In this document: piece by piece, positions 25,601 to 37,662 of the stretch
How the letters are laid out: each line of letters begins with the position of its first letter
Position numbering within the stretch: the first letter of the stretch is position 1
From: Dioscorea cayenensis subsp. rotundata
Lineage: Eukaryota > Streptophyta > Magnoliopsida > Dioscoreales > Dioscoreaceae
Assembly: GCF_009730915.1 (NCBI RefSeq)
Contig: NC_052479.1
Location: 12,025,815 to 12,089,814 of the forward strand
DNA length: 64,000 bases
Direction: 5' to 3'
Position numbers and translations under genes: made by a program
Notes under the pieces: generated by a model
Seen by the model: the letters and a program-made list of their open reading frames with translations, nothing else
The model's database searches: none
What the model was told of the DNA's origin: nothing

Positions 25601-26424
25601 CAGAAAAGCCAAAACTACCTCTAGTGAAGTTTCCTTGTCTTGCTAGATTCTATAGTATGCTCATTACATGCGCAGAACATTCATCAAGGAAACAAAATGT
25701 TATACAGTGACTCCATTTCCTCAAGCCAAAAAACGAAAATCTACTTTATTTATTCGGTCAACATGACTATGATTCTCACTAATTTGTCATGCCGTATATG
25801 CAAAGAGAAGTTGATAAATGTAGTTTCCTCACTATCATGGAAGGATTGCACGTCATGCAAGCAGTAAACTTTTCTAAACTTTCCCACATTCAACAACATT
25901 TCCATTCCACTGAACTGTCTTACAATTTGATTCACAATCAATTAAATTCCTACACTTTTTCCATCTCATAATTTTCCAATACAATCACAAACACATAAAC
26001 ACAACCTCCTCAGCATCCTCACACCTAAAAAAACCCTTAAATCATGACATTTACATACAGAAACATTTCAAACTCCAATTTTTATCCAAAAACCACAATC
26101 CAAAGAACCAAAAAACGAACTTCACACCTTGATTCAGAATGCCACAAATCACATCAAATTTCAGATAAAAACCTCACAAAGTCAAAGCAAACCAACAATT
26201 AAAGCCAAAAGCAGACCTGAGAGATGAGAAGGGTTAATAGACTTCTTCCTGGCAAGCCCACCAGCCGATGGATCAGCGAGCACCTCTTTGACAAGGAAAA
26301 CGAAGGCAGCACCGCCCTCACCCAGCTGCCGGACGATCCGGAAGCGGTTGTCACGGATCCAGACGTCTCCGGCGCCGTTCACCGCTCCATAGATCGCGTT
26401 GAGGCCGGAGAAGGAGCACCCCAT
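22607..26424 (-). CDS. STK16/NAK-family serine/threonine protein kinase (ATPK3-like)
   Basis: A small kinase of the STK16 (NAK) family; animal members are Golgi-associated through N-terminal acyl groups. Exons on the complement: 26424-26217, 25460-25318, 24926-24783, 24258-24073, 23661-23537, 22832-22607. Junctions are GT..AG and in phase, giving 343 residues ending KCVN. The start MGCSFSG (Gly2, Cys3, Ser6) fits N-myristoylation plus palmitoylation. Kinase landmarks: glycine loop GEGGAAFVF (35-43), Lys77 in AMKK, a Glu in VKQEIS, the catalytic loop HNDVKPGNV (182-190; Asn replaces the Arg of HRD, which I recall as normal in plant relatives), DFG at 206-208 (MDFGSA), then APFRAPELWD and ERTDIWSLGC. 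The insert LLFPVHLDGTLLDN and the end INDIVIHVDKLISK match the Arabidopsis ATPK3-type protein. The kinase covers nearly the whole chain. No regulatory site was identified beyond a short (CTT)n next to the ATG (26431-26452). Confidence 0.92.
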
Positions 26425-26430
26425 GGCCTC

Positions 26431-26452
26431 TTCTTCTTCTTCTTCTTCTTCT
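26431..26452. repeat. (CTT)n run in the 5' leader of the kinase gene
   Basis: About seven trinucleotide units immediately upstream (on -) of the ATG at 26424, reading (GAA)n in the transcript. Such purine runs are usual in plant 5' UTRs. Confidence 0.85.
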
Positions 26453-26559
26453 GCTTCGATGGAGAATGAAAACGGAAAACGAGAAAACGGGACAAAATTC
26501 TCACGAGATCTCGTTTTGTGGCCGTTTTCGTTTCGTTTTGAGATCTAAAAACAATAAAA

Positions 26560-27005
26560 CATTAATTAATATCTATTTATTTTCACTGATTCACTGAGAT
26601 ATTAAATAACAACGTCTCTATTGCTTCTCTGAGATGTTTTTTTATTTAATTATTATTATTTATTTTGTAAAATTTTTGCTTTGAGCCCCTTGAAAAGTTG
26701 AAATTATCTTTAGATGGGTTTAAGCACGATTTGACCCCTTTTGTTTTTTTGGGTAAAATCAAATTTAAAAAAAAATTATTTTATCCCTTTTATTTCATTA
26801 GTAAATATATAGAAAATTTATTTTAATTTTTTTCCTGAAAATAATAAATTTTAGCTTGAGTGGCTAAACAGAATTGCATCCATATGTTATGTTTCTCTTT
26901 TTCTTTAAAATTTATTTCTATATATATGATTAAAAAATTTTGAATATATTTATTCTTTTTAAGAAATGAATTTCACAACATATTAATTAATATAATTAAA
27001 TCATC
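26560..27005. other. Upstream spacer of the kinase gene
   Basis: AT-rich DNA. No gene, clear promoter element or repeat was recognised. Confidence 0.4.
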
Positions 27006-27013
27006 TTAAAACC

Positions 27014-27727
27014 TAGGGGTGAGCAAAACCGGGTACCCGATCCGGTTTTAAAAACCGGATCGGGTACCCGATTTTTTTGGATCGGCAAAAGCTTGACCCG
27101 TATCCGACCCGATTTAAACCGGATACTAAAAATCGGGTACCCGGTTTAAACCGGATCGGATATCGGATATCCGGATCCAAATTAAGTTTCATCTACTCCA
27201 TGGATTTTTTTTTATATAACAATATCAACTTTCATTAAAAAAAACAAATATGAGAAACTCATGAACTTTATAAAGAGGATTGAAAACCTTACATTATTGT
27301 CCCCTACAAAAAAATTCAAAAAAATAATAAAAGAGTTTCACCGATCTTAGACATAAAGATTTGAAATTTTTTTCTTTTTACTTTTTAACCCTATAAGAGT
27401 TTAAATTTATTAATATGTATATATATATAATAATGTAACTATATAAGTAACTCTTTAAGTATTTAAACAAGGGATTTTAATTTATTTTTTTTCTACTTAC
27501 GTCCTTGTAAAATTTTAAATTTATTAATATATATATATATAATAAATTTAAATTTTATATGGTCTAAAAAGTAAAAAAGAAAAAAAAATATCTTAGAGGG
27601 TTTAAATAAGGGATTTGGAAAATTTAAACTAAAGGGTTTAAATGAGGGATTTGGATTTTTTTTTTCTTTTTTACTTTTTAAATCATATAAAATTAAAATT
27701 TATAATATCTAATTATATATCTATATC

Positions 27728-27770
<43 letters not shown>

Positions 27771-27958
27771 GAATATATTAAAAACCGGATCGGATTCGGA
27801 TACCCGGTTTTTAATTTCTCCCGACCCGTATCCGATCCGGTTTTCACCTTAAAAATTCGGACCGGGTACCCGACCCTCTTTTTCGGATCAGGTACCCAAA
27901 AAATTCAGGTAAAAAAATCGGATCGGATCATCGGATCCGGATTTTTTTCTCACCCCTA
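27014..27958. mobile_element. Non-autonomous hAT-like element (MITE), 945 bp
   Basis: The element opens TAGGGGTGAGCAAAA and closes TTTCTCACCCCTA, so the outer 10 bases (TAGGGGTGAG) are perfect terminal inverted repeats. It is flanked on both sides by TTAAAACC (27006-27013 and 27959-27966), an 8-bp target duplication. Eight-base duplications and TA(G/A)GG-type ends are hallmarks of the hAT superfamily. Both sub-terminal regions are crowded with GGATCGGGTACCCG-type words in both orientations (for example GGGTACCCGATCCGG near 27032 and CGGATCGGATTCGG near 27785). The middle is AT-rich with a (TA)n run at about 27735-27767. There is no transposase frame. Confidence 0.85.
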
Positions 27959-27966
27959 TTAAAACC

Positions 27967-28391
27967 TGTGGTGTTTTTAACAGGTCTCTTAACCTTTTTT
28001 TTTACTCCTTGGAAAGTTCAAAATTTCTTGATAGGCCCTTAATTTGGTATTCCTATGAGACATTTATATATAAACCCTTATAAGAATTTATAATTATTTA
28101 TATTGTTTTTGCTTTGATATCTTAACAATATAGTTAATATTTTTATATAAAAAATATGCATCTAGATCAAAAAATAATAAAGAAAGAACATATGAGTTTG
28201 GAGTTTAGAAAGAGAACTATTGAATGTTTATCCAACCACTTCCGGAGACATTCATAGATTTTGAATCTACAGATGTTCCTAGAAAGATGCAAACTTTGTT
28301 ATATATGCTTTCCAAATTTCAGTAAATTAAAAATAAATCCTCACTTATTCTTGATTCCATTTAAAACTCTCCACAATTTTTGTCATTGCTA

Positions 28392-28433
<42 letters not shown>

Positions 28434-28685
28434 CGGCCACTTTTTGGAAATATATCATAATTTTCAATAATTTTTGGAGCATGTTTTTAAAGTAATTATT
28501 TCAGCTTACATAGGAAAATTCAGCTAATATATACAATTTTTTTTAATTCAGTGGATCAAAAGGAATAATTGTACCCATTTGAGGGCACCACAATAGCTAT
28601 AACCTTATTATACATGTACTAACATGTACTCCATCCTCCAACAAGGACATTTATAAAAACAATCCTAGTTTTAGAGGGACTAAAA
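27967..28685. other. AT-rich spacer
   Basis: No gene seen. It contains an (AAT)n microsatellite at 28391-28431. Confidence 0.5.
28391..28431. repeat. (AAT)n microsatellite
   Basis: About 13 perfect trinucleotide units; a second run of the same type lies at 29276-29319. Confidence 0.95.
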
Positions 28686-28689
28686 AATA

Positions 28690-28995
28690 ATTACCAGCAG
28701 GCTGCGATGAGCTCCGCGAAGCCTCTTCCTCCCAGCAGGCGAGTTTTGGTGAGCGCTCTTCGACCCTTCGTTGCAGCTTGATGTTCTCGAGGCAGCATGT
28801 TGATCCTACCGGTGGAGGGGACTCTATTCAGGGGTTGGGGTAGTGCTTTTTGTTTGGGTTCTGGCCAGTCTGCTGTTGGACTTGGGGGGTTTTTGTGCCC
28901 ACTTCTAGTGGGCTTTTGTGTTCTGTGGATTATCTCTAACTGTTTGGTCTGACTTTTGTTGTATCTCTCTTTTCTATTTAAATGCAGAATTTTTT
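28690..28995. mobile_element. GC-richer fragment, possible LINE 3' end
   Basis: A sharp rise in GC from about 28690 (GCAGGCTGCGATGAGCTCCG) inside AT-rich DNA. The later part (TTTGTTTGGGTTCTGG ... TTGTTGTATCTCTCTTTTC) is T/G-rich, like the 3' untranslated tail of plant LINEs, but no reverse transcriptase or poly-A tail is present. The 117-residue frame on - has no recognisable domain and is not called a gene. Confidence 0.3.
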
Positions 28996-29005
28996 TATTC
29001 GGTAG

Positions 29006-29230
29006 ACTCGGTTCTATGGTAACTACCACGGAACCGTGACTCAATCTTAACCATGTATTTATAAATTTTATTGTTTTTTATTATATAATTTAGGGATATA
29101 TTGATAATTATCTTAAAAGATCCATGCCCTTTACTTTAGAAGTTATTAAATCGAGGCGATCCAACGGATGAGGTTGACTTGAGCCACATCTCGGTTCCAT
29201 GATAACTATTATGGAACCGGTTCCGTGGGA
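29006..29230. repeat. Pair of imperfect palindromes about 180 bp apart, possible small MITE
   Basis: GGTTCTATGGTAACTACCAC followed by GGAACC (about 29010-29035) and GGTTCCATGATAACTATTAT followed by GGAACC (about 29193-29218) are both near-perfect hairpins of one motif, GGTTCCATgrTAA / TTATGGAACC. CTCAATC and GACTTGAG words face each other inside. This suggests a foldback element bounded by palindromic ends. Confidence 0.5.
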
Positions 29231-29274
29231 TCATCTTTTTAATGCATGTGGTTGGTTTATCCACTTTTTCAAAA

Positions 29275-29275
<1 letters not shown>

Positions 29276-29319
<44 letters not shown>
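29276..29319. repeat. (AAT)n microsatellite
   Basis: About 14 units. It makes spurious poly-Asn and poly-Ile frames that are not genes. Confidence 0.95.
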
Positions 29320-29784
29320 TGCCTTTTGCAAGGGTATATACAGCATTATAAATCTTCTCAGGTACATGAAAGCAAAAATGTATATTTTCATACTCTCAAA
29401 AAAATTTCAACCCATACACCCACTTGCATCAAATTGACAAAAAACAAAAAACCAAGAATACAAACAAGTTTCCCTCTGATTCAATATTCAAATTATAATT
29501 TCAAAACCAATTAACTTAGATAACACTCAAACCTTCAAAAGATGAACAAACAACTTACATTACAATTCATACCATTGAATCATATGGAACTTTCTCTTCT
29601 TTTCATGAATCTAGATCCTAGATTCATGCTTAAGCCAATGCTATAATTTTATACAAGTGCTCATGAATCAACCTCGACGTAACCGAACCACCGGTTTCAT
29701 ATACACAACTGTACAAAAGTTCTTGAATGAAATTGCGACGATACATTGTCTCGAAATCCTCAGTTCCGATGTTTTTATAGTGTA

Positions 29785-32700
29785 TCATCTTGGTCCAGAG
29801 AGCTCCATCGCTTGAACTAGCAACGATGAGTCGTCAGTGAGGTCCGAGTACCGCTCTGATGATGAGAGTTCCGGGGCCTTGAACTTGTGAGACTCTACTC
29901 TCTGTGATGCCTCCCAACGCTCGGCGAGACCATCGCCTTCAAGCATTCGTACTACTTCCGACATCTTTGGCCTGTGGCCTGGCAGATATTGTGTGCATAG
30001 AAGCGCTACTTGGACGGTTTCTTCAAGCTCGATTCGATCATAGCCGTTCTTTAGGTCCTTGTCCACCATCATGTCCAGTTTCTTTTCTTGGTGAAGTTTT
30101 TTCACCTGCAGTATAGACATGGTCAGATGTTAGATGTAAACCAAACATATATTTTCGATGTTTGGAAGAATAAGAGACTAATGTGCATACCCAATCAAGC
30201 ATGGCCCCTTTCTGGTTTGCCGCTTTGCCGAACTCCAGCGCTCTTTGTCCAGTAATCAACTCAAGAAGGAGAATGCCAAAGCCGAAAACATCGGTTTTCT
30301 CAGAAGACTGGCCGGTCGAGAGATACTCTGGCGCAATATGCCCGACGGTGCCTCTAACTGCTGTAGTAACATGTGAGTCCCTGTGATCCAAAAGCTTTGC
30401 AAGACCGAAATCTCCTACAATTGCCTCACAATAATCATCTAGCAATATGTTGGCTGCCTTTACGTCTCTGTGAATTATTTTCGGATCACACTGCTCATGA
30501 AGATATAATAAGCCTCTTGCAGCTCCTAATGCTATTCTTTTTCGAGTACTCCAATCCAATGGTGGTTTTGCTGCCGGAAATAAAAATATGACAAATGTGA
30601 GCATATCTTTCCAATTGTCTCGAGTTCTGTTTGGAAGATAAGTTCTAACATGATTGATAAACACAGGAAATAATAACGATTAATGTTTTACCTTTAAGTC
30701 GGGATGCAACGCTTCCATTTGACATATATGGATAAACGAGAAGCCTCTCGGTTGCAGTCATGCAAAACCCGTAGAGCTTGAGGAGGTTCCGGTGCACTGC
30801 CAAACTTATCATCTCCACTTCAGTCTGAAATTGTATCTCTCCACCAGCCGCATTTCCATCTTTAAGCCTTTTAACTGCAACGACCGTCCCATCTTGCAGA
30901 TGACCTTTGTAGACATTTCCAAAGCCGCCTTTTCCGAGTATGTTTTTGCTGCTGAAATTTTCGGTCGCAATCTGAAGCTCTCTGAATTGAAACCTTCTTA
31001 AGTTTCCTAAGCATATTTCCTCTTTGTGTTGATCTGGAAGGAAATTAGACAAGTAATCAGTACGATGCTGTAATTTTGAATGGTAATATTTCTTGAAATT
31101 TTCACTAACCGTTGAGATCAAAGAAAATTTGTTGGTTTCGATGTTGCCTCCACCAGAGAAAAAGCCCGAGGCCAGTAACAACTACACAAACACATCCAAG
31201 ACTCAAACCGAATGCAAGAGCAACTTTGTGAGTTTTTGTTCTTCCCACCAGTGGAGCACCTTTGTGAATATACATACATACATAATCAGTATAAAAAAAA
31301 TACGATGAAATACAGTAATTTAAATCAAGTTTCAGTAGCATATTGAAGAGATTGTACGTCTAAAGAAGCTGACAAAGTTTCAAAACAGAGAGATCACGGA
31401 ATATAGGCAAAATTACAAATTCAAAAACAATAAAAAGTTAATGAATCAATTATGTGAATTTTAGAAACTATACATGAAAATTGACTGATAGATAAAAAGT
31501 ACTTTGTGAATTATTCAAGTTGAAGGAGATCGGCATCGGCATTGTTCCATTGCATTCATGCTCTGAACCAGTTGCACAAATTAGAGGATTTCCAATAATG
31601 CTGCAAAAACATCAGACAAGGATTAATTAACATTTTGGTATAAATCAAGACGGGAGAAAACACTAATCAATCAACAAAGAAGATATGTTTAGCCCAAAAG
31701 AGCAGATGGAATGTGAATTTCCGCATATTATGGTCCATAGCAAATAATAATCGAATCCATCCAAAAGAAGTGTTTGTTTGGAAGCCTATCAATGAGAAAA
31801 CAACTTCCATGGTGCTCAAAATTCCTAACACTATTGCACAACATTTCGAATATTAAGATGGGGCAGCAAAGAGAATGCCAAAAATCTTACCTGAAAGTTC
31901 TGGCTGGAAACCGAGGAATAGGACCACTTAAATTATTGTAGGACAAATCCCTGAGGCATTGAAAGCAATAGAAGCAATACATTTTAGACCAAAACTTCAT
32001 ATGAAAACTACATCACTAGCACTTTCAAAGAGAAAAACAACATTATGTATATATATATAGACATACAGAAAAGCAAGTTGTGTGATGTTTGCCAAAGATA
32101 AAGGGAAAGCTCCAGACAAACTGTTGTTGTTGAGCCTCCTGCTCTCAAATCAAAATAAAATTGGGAATTATTAAGTGAACAAATAAAGCAATAAAACTTT
32201 GGAAATTTCATAATCTCTGCTTACAAGTATTCAAGACTCATTAAATTCCCTAAAGCATTGGGAATTTCTCCACTGAACTTGTTGTTTGAAAGATCAAGTG
32301 TGTGCAGTTTGGGAAGCTTGCCAATCTCACTTGGGATTGTTCCTGATATATTGTTACTCTGCAAAAGACTAAAAACATAAACAGAAACAGAGAGTAAGAA
32401 GAAGAAGAAGAAAAGTGTGAAGAGAAAAAAAAAATAACAAGATATAAGCATACATAGTTTCAAGATTTGTCAAGTTCCCAATGCTTGGGGAAAGAGTACC
32501 AGATAAATTTTGACTTGGACTCCCTCTGAAATCAAGTAGTTCACAGATTGAATGACATTAATGGATAAAGTTAAACAAAGATAAAAAGAGATTATTTTTG
32601 TTTCCATTTGAGTGAGACTTACAATCCAGTGACAAAGTTTTGGTTGGAACAAGTGACCATAGCCCAGCTGCAAGGATCAACAGAGTTGCCATCCCAGTTA

Positions 32701-32953
32701 TTAAGAACATCATGAGGATCCTTGAGCATCTCCTTTATGGCCATAAGAGCTTGTACTGTGAATCAACAACAAGTGTAGTAGATGAAAAACCAATTCATAA
32801 AAAAAGGAAAACCATGAGAATGAGGGAAATACCTTCAAAGTTGACACCTTTTGGAGATAAAAGCTCAGCTAAAGAAGGTGGAGAAGAAGAAGAAAGCCAT
32901 AAGCAGAAGAACAAGATTGAAAAGATCCCAACTTTACCACTCTTTACTGCCAT
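29785..32953 (-). CDS. NIK-like: LRR receptor-like kinase, NSP-interacting kinase (NIK) type
   Basis: A plasma-membrane receptor kinase of LRR-RLK subfamily II; NIK1 of Arabidopsis is known for antiviral translational signalling. Exons on the complement: 32953-32833, 32755-32623, 32525-32454, 32368-32225, 32138-32067, 31950-31891, 31600-31503, 31259-31110, 31033-30692, 30570-30191, 30105-29785. All phases agree, giving 630 residues (NIK1-3 about 632-638). Order: signal peptide (about 1-29), LRR N-cap with [11 protein letters not shown], about five LRRs encoded by 72/144/72-nt exons ([35 protein letters not shown]), a Ser/Pro linker, a TM segment ([20 protein letters not shown]), then the kinase: [11 protein letters not shown] (317-327), Lys338, HRDVK (431-435), DFG (451-453). 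Activation-loop TT (466-467) and T472 correspond to the phosphorylated threonines of NIK1. The tail [20 protein letters not shown] is NIK-type, and separates it from SERK proteins, as does the absence of an SPP hinge. Confidence 0.93.
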
Positions 32954-33420
32954 TGAGCTCACTCTCTTGCTGAAAAACTGAAGAAAAACAAGAAGAACAC
33001 TGATAAAGAGGTTCAGTATAGAGCCTTCACAGCTGTTTTGATTGTATACAAAGCATAAAAAAGAGAGGGAGTGGAGGAGGAGAACATGGTTAGCACTCTT
33101 GATTTTGGGGAAAAAGACTGAAAGAGAGAGAAGTGGTGGAGTGTTAAAAGATGGAAAGATGCAAACTTGAACCAATGCATGCTTGAAAGAGATCAAAAGA
33201 CAAGAATTCTTTGGTGGGGTTCTGTTACAATCACTTGCTTGGGAAGTGAGCTTTGGAGAATTTTATGTGACTGGTTAAAGCATGACATTGACATGTATAA
33301 TTGGGATTTTTGCAAGGATAAGTTCTCTTTCTCTTTCTCTCTCACTCTCTTTCTTGGATTGATGCCAAGGAATTTTCTTTTTTCAAAGAGAGGATGAGAG
33401 GGAGTGGAATTTTTTCTTTT
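32954..33420 (-). promoter_or_regulatory. 5' leader and proximal promoter region of the NIK-like gene
   Basis: Upstream of the ATG at 32953 lies an AG/CT-rich leader, with a CT-rich run at about 33321-33355 (+ strand TCTCTTTCTCTTTCTCTCTC). CT runs of this kind often mark plant core promoters and leaders. No TATA box is assigned. Confidence 0.4.
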
Positions 33421-34007
33421 TTTTATTTCTTTTTCTGTTGTCCTCTTTATATATATATATATATATAACTGTTTATAGCCTTGTATGCCTATGTGAAAGT
33501 AGGTGATTAGTACTATGTTCTTATGAAATTATATTTATTTATATACTGTTATAGAACGTTTAAATTTGAACATAATAAGACAAGTGAATTAAAAAAAATT
33601 AAAAGAATGTTATTTTTTTTTAAAAGAATGTGTCTATTTTTTATTAACTAACATTTATAAATAAATTAGAACAAATTGGATAATAATTTCTTGGTTTATT
33701 AATATCAGATTTTTTTAATTAAAATATTTACATTTTTATTAAGAAAGCATATTCGAACCTTAACGCACACTAGATGAGAGTACTGGTGAGTTGATAAATT
33801 ATTTTTTTATCTATGCATGTCTATGATTAGAAAAATAATAACTTTTTTTCTTAGTAAATGAGAGGTTTAGTGATCGATTTTCTCTTATATCATTGGTTAA
33901 GCTGAGTGATTTGTCCACCATATCATATAAAAAACAAAAAAGGACCACCATATGATCCAATTGAATAGTTAGTACTTTGTTTTTGAAGAAAAAGGGAACC
34001 CATAGTG

Positions 34008-34040
<33 letters not shown>

Positions 34041-36050
34041 CATCTTGCTTTCTAAATATTCTAATTATATATATAACATATAATATATATATAAATATAT
34101 ATATATGGCCAAAATATCAATTTAATAGTATTCTATTGAACATAAACAAATAATTTATAAATAGAATTGTAAAAAAAATAAAATCAAATAATAATAACCT
34201 AAGAAAATTTCCCAAAAACTTAGAAAAATATGACCTTTTTAGAAATGTTTAATAGCACATAAAATTATAAAGAAAAAGAAAATATCATTGCGCCGCATTA
34301 AATAGATAAATAAAGAAAGTTAGAGAGCAAAGTAAATAAAATATATAGCCCACTTGCTTAAAGAGGTTTAATAAGGAATGTTAGTTAGGTTAAGAACAAT
34401 AAGAAAAAGCACCTAAATGATGCAATTCAAAAGAGAATAATTTTTGCATGACCCTCTCAAAAAGGGGTCCATAGCATGTGATTAAACTCTTTAGTTGGTA
34501 CATTTGGTAGACATATATATATATTAGGCAAAGATGAAGTGTATCATATCACCACCGTTCATTTTATCGATCGATTGCCTCGAGATCAACAACATTGAGG
34601 CCTTCTCTTTTGAGTTGTCACTAAAGGCTCCTTTCGATGTAAGCTCAAATTGCAAGTACTTTTTTTTGACAAACTTGATGCCATGCAAAGATTGTGGTCC
34701 ATTGTTGTAAATTAGTAATGGTTCTCTATTCTCTAGCAAGCATTTGAGAGTGCAAGAATGATTTCCATGTTAGAGCTATGATATAAAAGAAATGCAATTG
34801 ATTTAATTTTCCTTTAGAAAAAAACATCTACTTAATATTAAGTTATGATAATTTTTTAGGTCATATGGTAAAAAGAAAAAGATGGCCATGAAGTCAATAA
34901 TTACTTTTATTTTTATTTGAATGCGTATCTAATTTGTCTATTTATAATATTTGCTAAACACATGTAAATAAATGTTAATATGGAAATAATAACAACTTAA
35001 TTTTTTTTTATATATAAATATGGACAAATAACAATGTAATTTTTTACTTGTATAAATAATAAATAAGAGTTCAAAATCAATTTTACAAGTTTTGATGTAT
35101 TATTATGTCTAAGTAATGATTTAATCGATTAATGAAATATAACAAATTTAATAAAAAAAATACTAGTTATCTATTTTCTATTTATAAATAAATGAAGGCT
35201 ATTAGCAAGAGTTGGTTCATTTTTTATATGTAAAAAAAACCCACTAGAAGATGTTTATATAATTAATTTTTAAAACCTCAACTGTACTGATTTAGAATCC
35301 ATGACTCTCATGGAAATCAGTGAATCAAATACAATAAAAAACAAAAGAAAAAAAGCTATGTATATAATTTCAATCTTTAAAAATATAAAATATTTCTAAT
35401 GATTAATTTTGAAAGTTTGAAGATTGGTTCATGATTAAATTGAACTTTTTCATTTCATGAGAAGTGAAAATAAATTCTCACACTTAAACAACTATGGGCA
35501 ATTTTTTTTAGATGATACCACATATGTAGTTTGGAGGTGTGAAAACAAAAGCAACAAATTTCAAATTTCCAATAAAGATGATCATCTTAAACAAATATAT
35601 TAAAAAAAAAAAAAGTTAAAGAGAGAGAGACACACACAGACAGACAGAGAACAAAAGTAAAAGTAGGAGTTGGTGATATTATTATTATATAAATAAACAA
35701 AAGGGAAATGAAGGAAAATAAACAAAGAGAGGGAGAAGAGGAATGGTAGTAATGTGGGAAAGTGTGAGATTATGGTTGTGGTTAGACATGCAATGAGAGA
35801 ATACTAACATTCCTTGTGTTTGGCCATTCATTAAGCTCCTAAATCATGTCCCTTTTTTTTTGGTAGTGGGATGAGGTGTGTGTGGATATGGCATTTGGTG
35901 GCATTTTGAGATATGTGCCTTGGGATATGTGTTCTTCTCTGATTTGGTGAAAGATAAAGTTTAAGCATATCTTTGTTGGATTGTGCTCCTCATTCTCTCC
36001 CCCTATATTTTTATTAGCTAATACAACCTGAATGTACTTGTAGAAATAAA
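33420..36050. other. Gene-free AT-rich DNA
   Basis: No gene seen. Holds a (TA)n run at 33450-33468, an (ATT)n run at about 34010-34039, GA-rich DNA at 35615-35660 and long A- or T-runs. Frames of up to 71 residues (for example 34524-34739 on -) have no recognisable features. Confidence 0.5.
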
Positions 36051-36069
36051 TTTATAATTTATGTTTTTT

Positions 36070-36745
36070 ACTTCCCAGTCCTATTCATTAATTCATGTCT
36101 TTGGAAAGTTTTGTCTGTTTTTTTTATGTACATTTAAAAAATTTATAAAATATTAAATAATGTTTTTATATTTTTTTAATTTATCTTTAATGTATTTTTT
36201 TCATTTTCTACTATTTTTGAAAAATATAAAGTATTATTTTATCATTTTGAGAGATATCTTCTATCCGGTCCTATTTATATTTTTTTTTTCTTAGTTTTTT
36301 ATATATCTATTTAGAAAATCTATAAAACATTAAATAATTTTTCTTATCAAAATTATCCTGCATTTTTCAATATTCTTTGATAAATATAAAACACCATTTT
36401 GAAAGAAGAAATAAAATATAAATTAATATAAAAAAATTAATGGAATTTTGGTGGACTGAATAAAGGTAATTTTTAAAAAGTGATATATTTTTTTATAAAT
36501 TTAAATTACTAATTAATTTTAATTAACTTTCTTAATCATTAAGATGGACATATAAATAGTACCGAAGGGAGTAATTAAAATAGAAAGAAATTAATAGAAT
36601 TATGATGGACCTTTTAAATAAAGTTAATTATGGATTGTTGGTATAATTTTTTATAATTTTAAGACTATCAACTAATTTTAACCAGGCTTCTTAATCCCCA
36701 TGAATTGGTTAAAGTGGGCATATAAATAATACCTGAGAAAAATAA
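36070..36745. mobile_element. Nested Stowaway-like MITE remnants
   Basis: The block at about 36258-36571 opens ATCCGGTCCTATTTATAT and closes GACATATAAATAGTACCG followed by AAGGGAGTA, an inverted pair of the kind seen at Stowaway ends (ACTCCCTYCG... / ...CGRAGGGAGTA). A second, outer pair (CAGTCCTATTCATTAATTCA near 36077 and GGCATATAAATAATACCTGA near 36716) brackets it, which fits one element inside another, or an old duplication. No coding capacity. Confidence 0.45.
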
Positions 36746-36749
36746 TATT

Positions 36750-37630
36750 TGTTATTAAATGTTTTTTAAAAGGCATCAAAATTATTTATTTTATAATATC
36801 AATACACTTTTAGTGGGAAAAAAACCCCCGAAACGCTTATTCAATTATATTTGTGGTTGAAAAAATTTTGAATCCTATTATTGTTGGTTTTTTAAGGCTA
36901 TGTATGATCCACCAGGTTTCTAAGAACCACAAAATTTAAACCAATTAGAAAAAGATACTGAGAACTATATAAGAGAGTAGAGATCTCTTACAGAGTTTTT
37001 TGTATTATTCACAAGAATTCAAACTCAACCATATTTATTAAAAAAAAATAAAAAAAAATAAACCTCAAATCTCTATCATTTGGACTCCTCCATTAGTTGA
37101 TTATTGGTTTTGATTACTAAGCAAATATTTTAATTTTTAAATTAAATAATTGTCATGAATTAGGTATTAACTTATATTTTCTATAAAATTCTTCTACCAT
37201 ATACTTGTTTTCACCAAAAACATTAGTTCTTAGCTTATGATTCAAAACTGTTTATTTATAAAATAAACACCATTAGAAAAAAAATAAATATGTTTATCTA
37301 TTATTTATAAACACTTATTTCATAAATTAACCATGTTGAAAAAACTCTATGTAAATAAAAAAAATATCAAAACACATGAATTTATTTAGTTCATAAAGTA
37401 AAAAAAAAATTCTTGTGAGAAGCCAAATATAAATAATAAGCCAATGTTAATTTTAAAATAATATTGCATGAAGAGAATAATGAGAATAATATAGAAAAAA
37501 AAAAAGTAAAGATAAAATATAAACAAGGAAGTGAGTGTTTGTTTTTGTTGCTTTATTGATTCCCTCTCACACACATATACACATACATAGATATATATAT
37601 ACATACATATATATTAATAGATATACTATA

Positions 37631-37662
<32 letters not shown>

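Noticed and set aside
29242..29514. Poly-Asn and poly-Ile open frames
   Set aside because: They come from the (AAT)n microsatellite at 29276-29319.
34524..34739. 71-residue frame on - in the gene desert
   Set aside because: No recognisable domain, no splice partners, surrounded by AT-rich DNA; likely chance.
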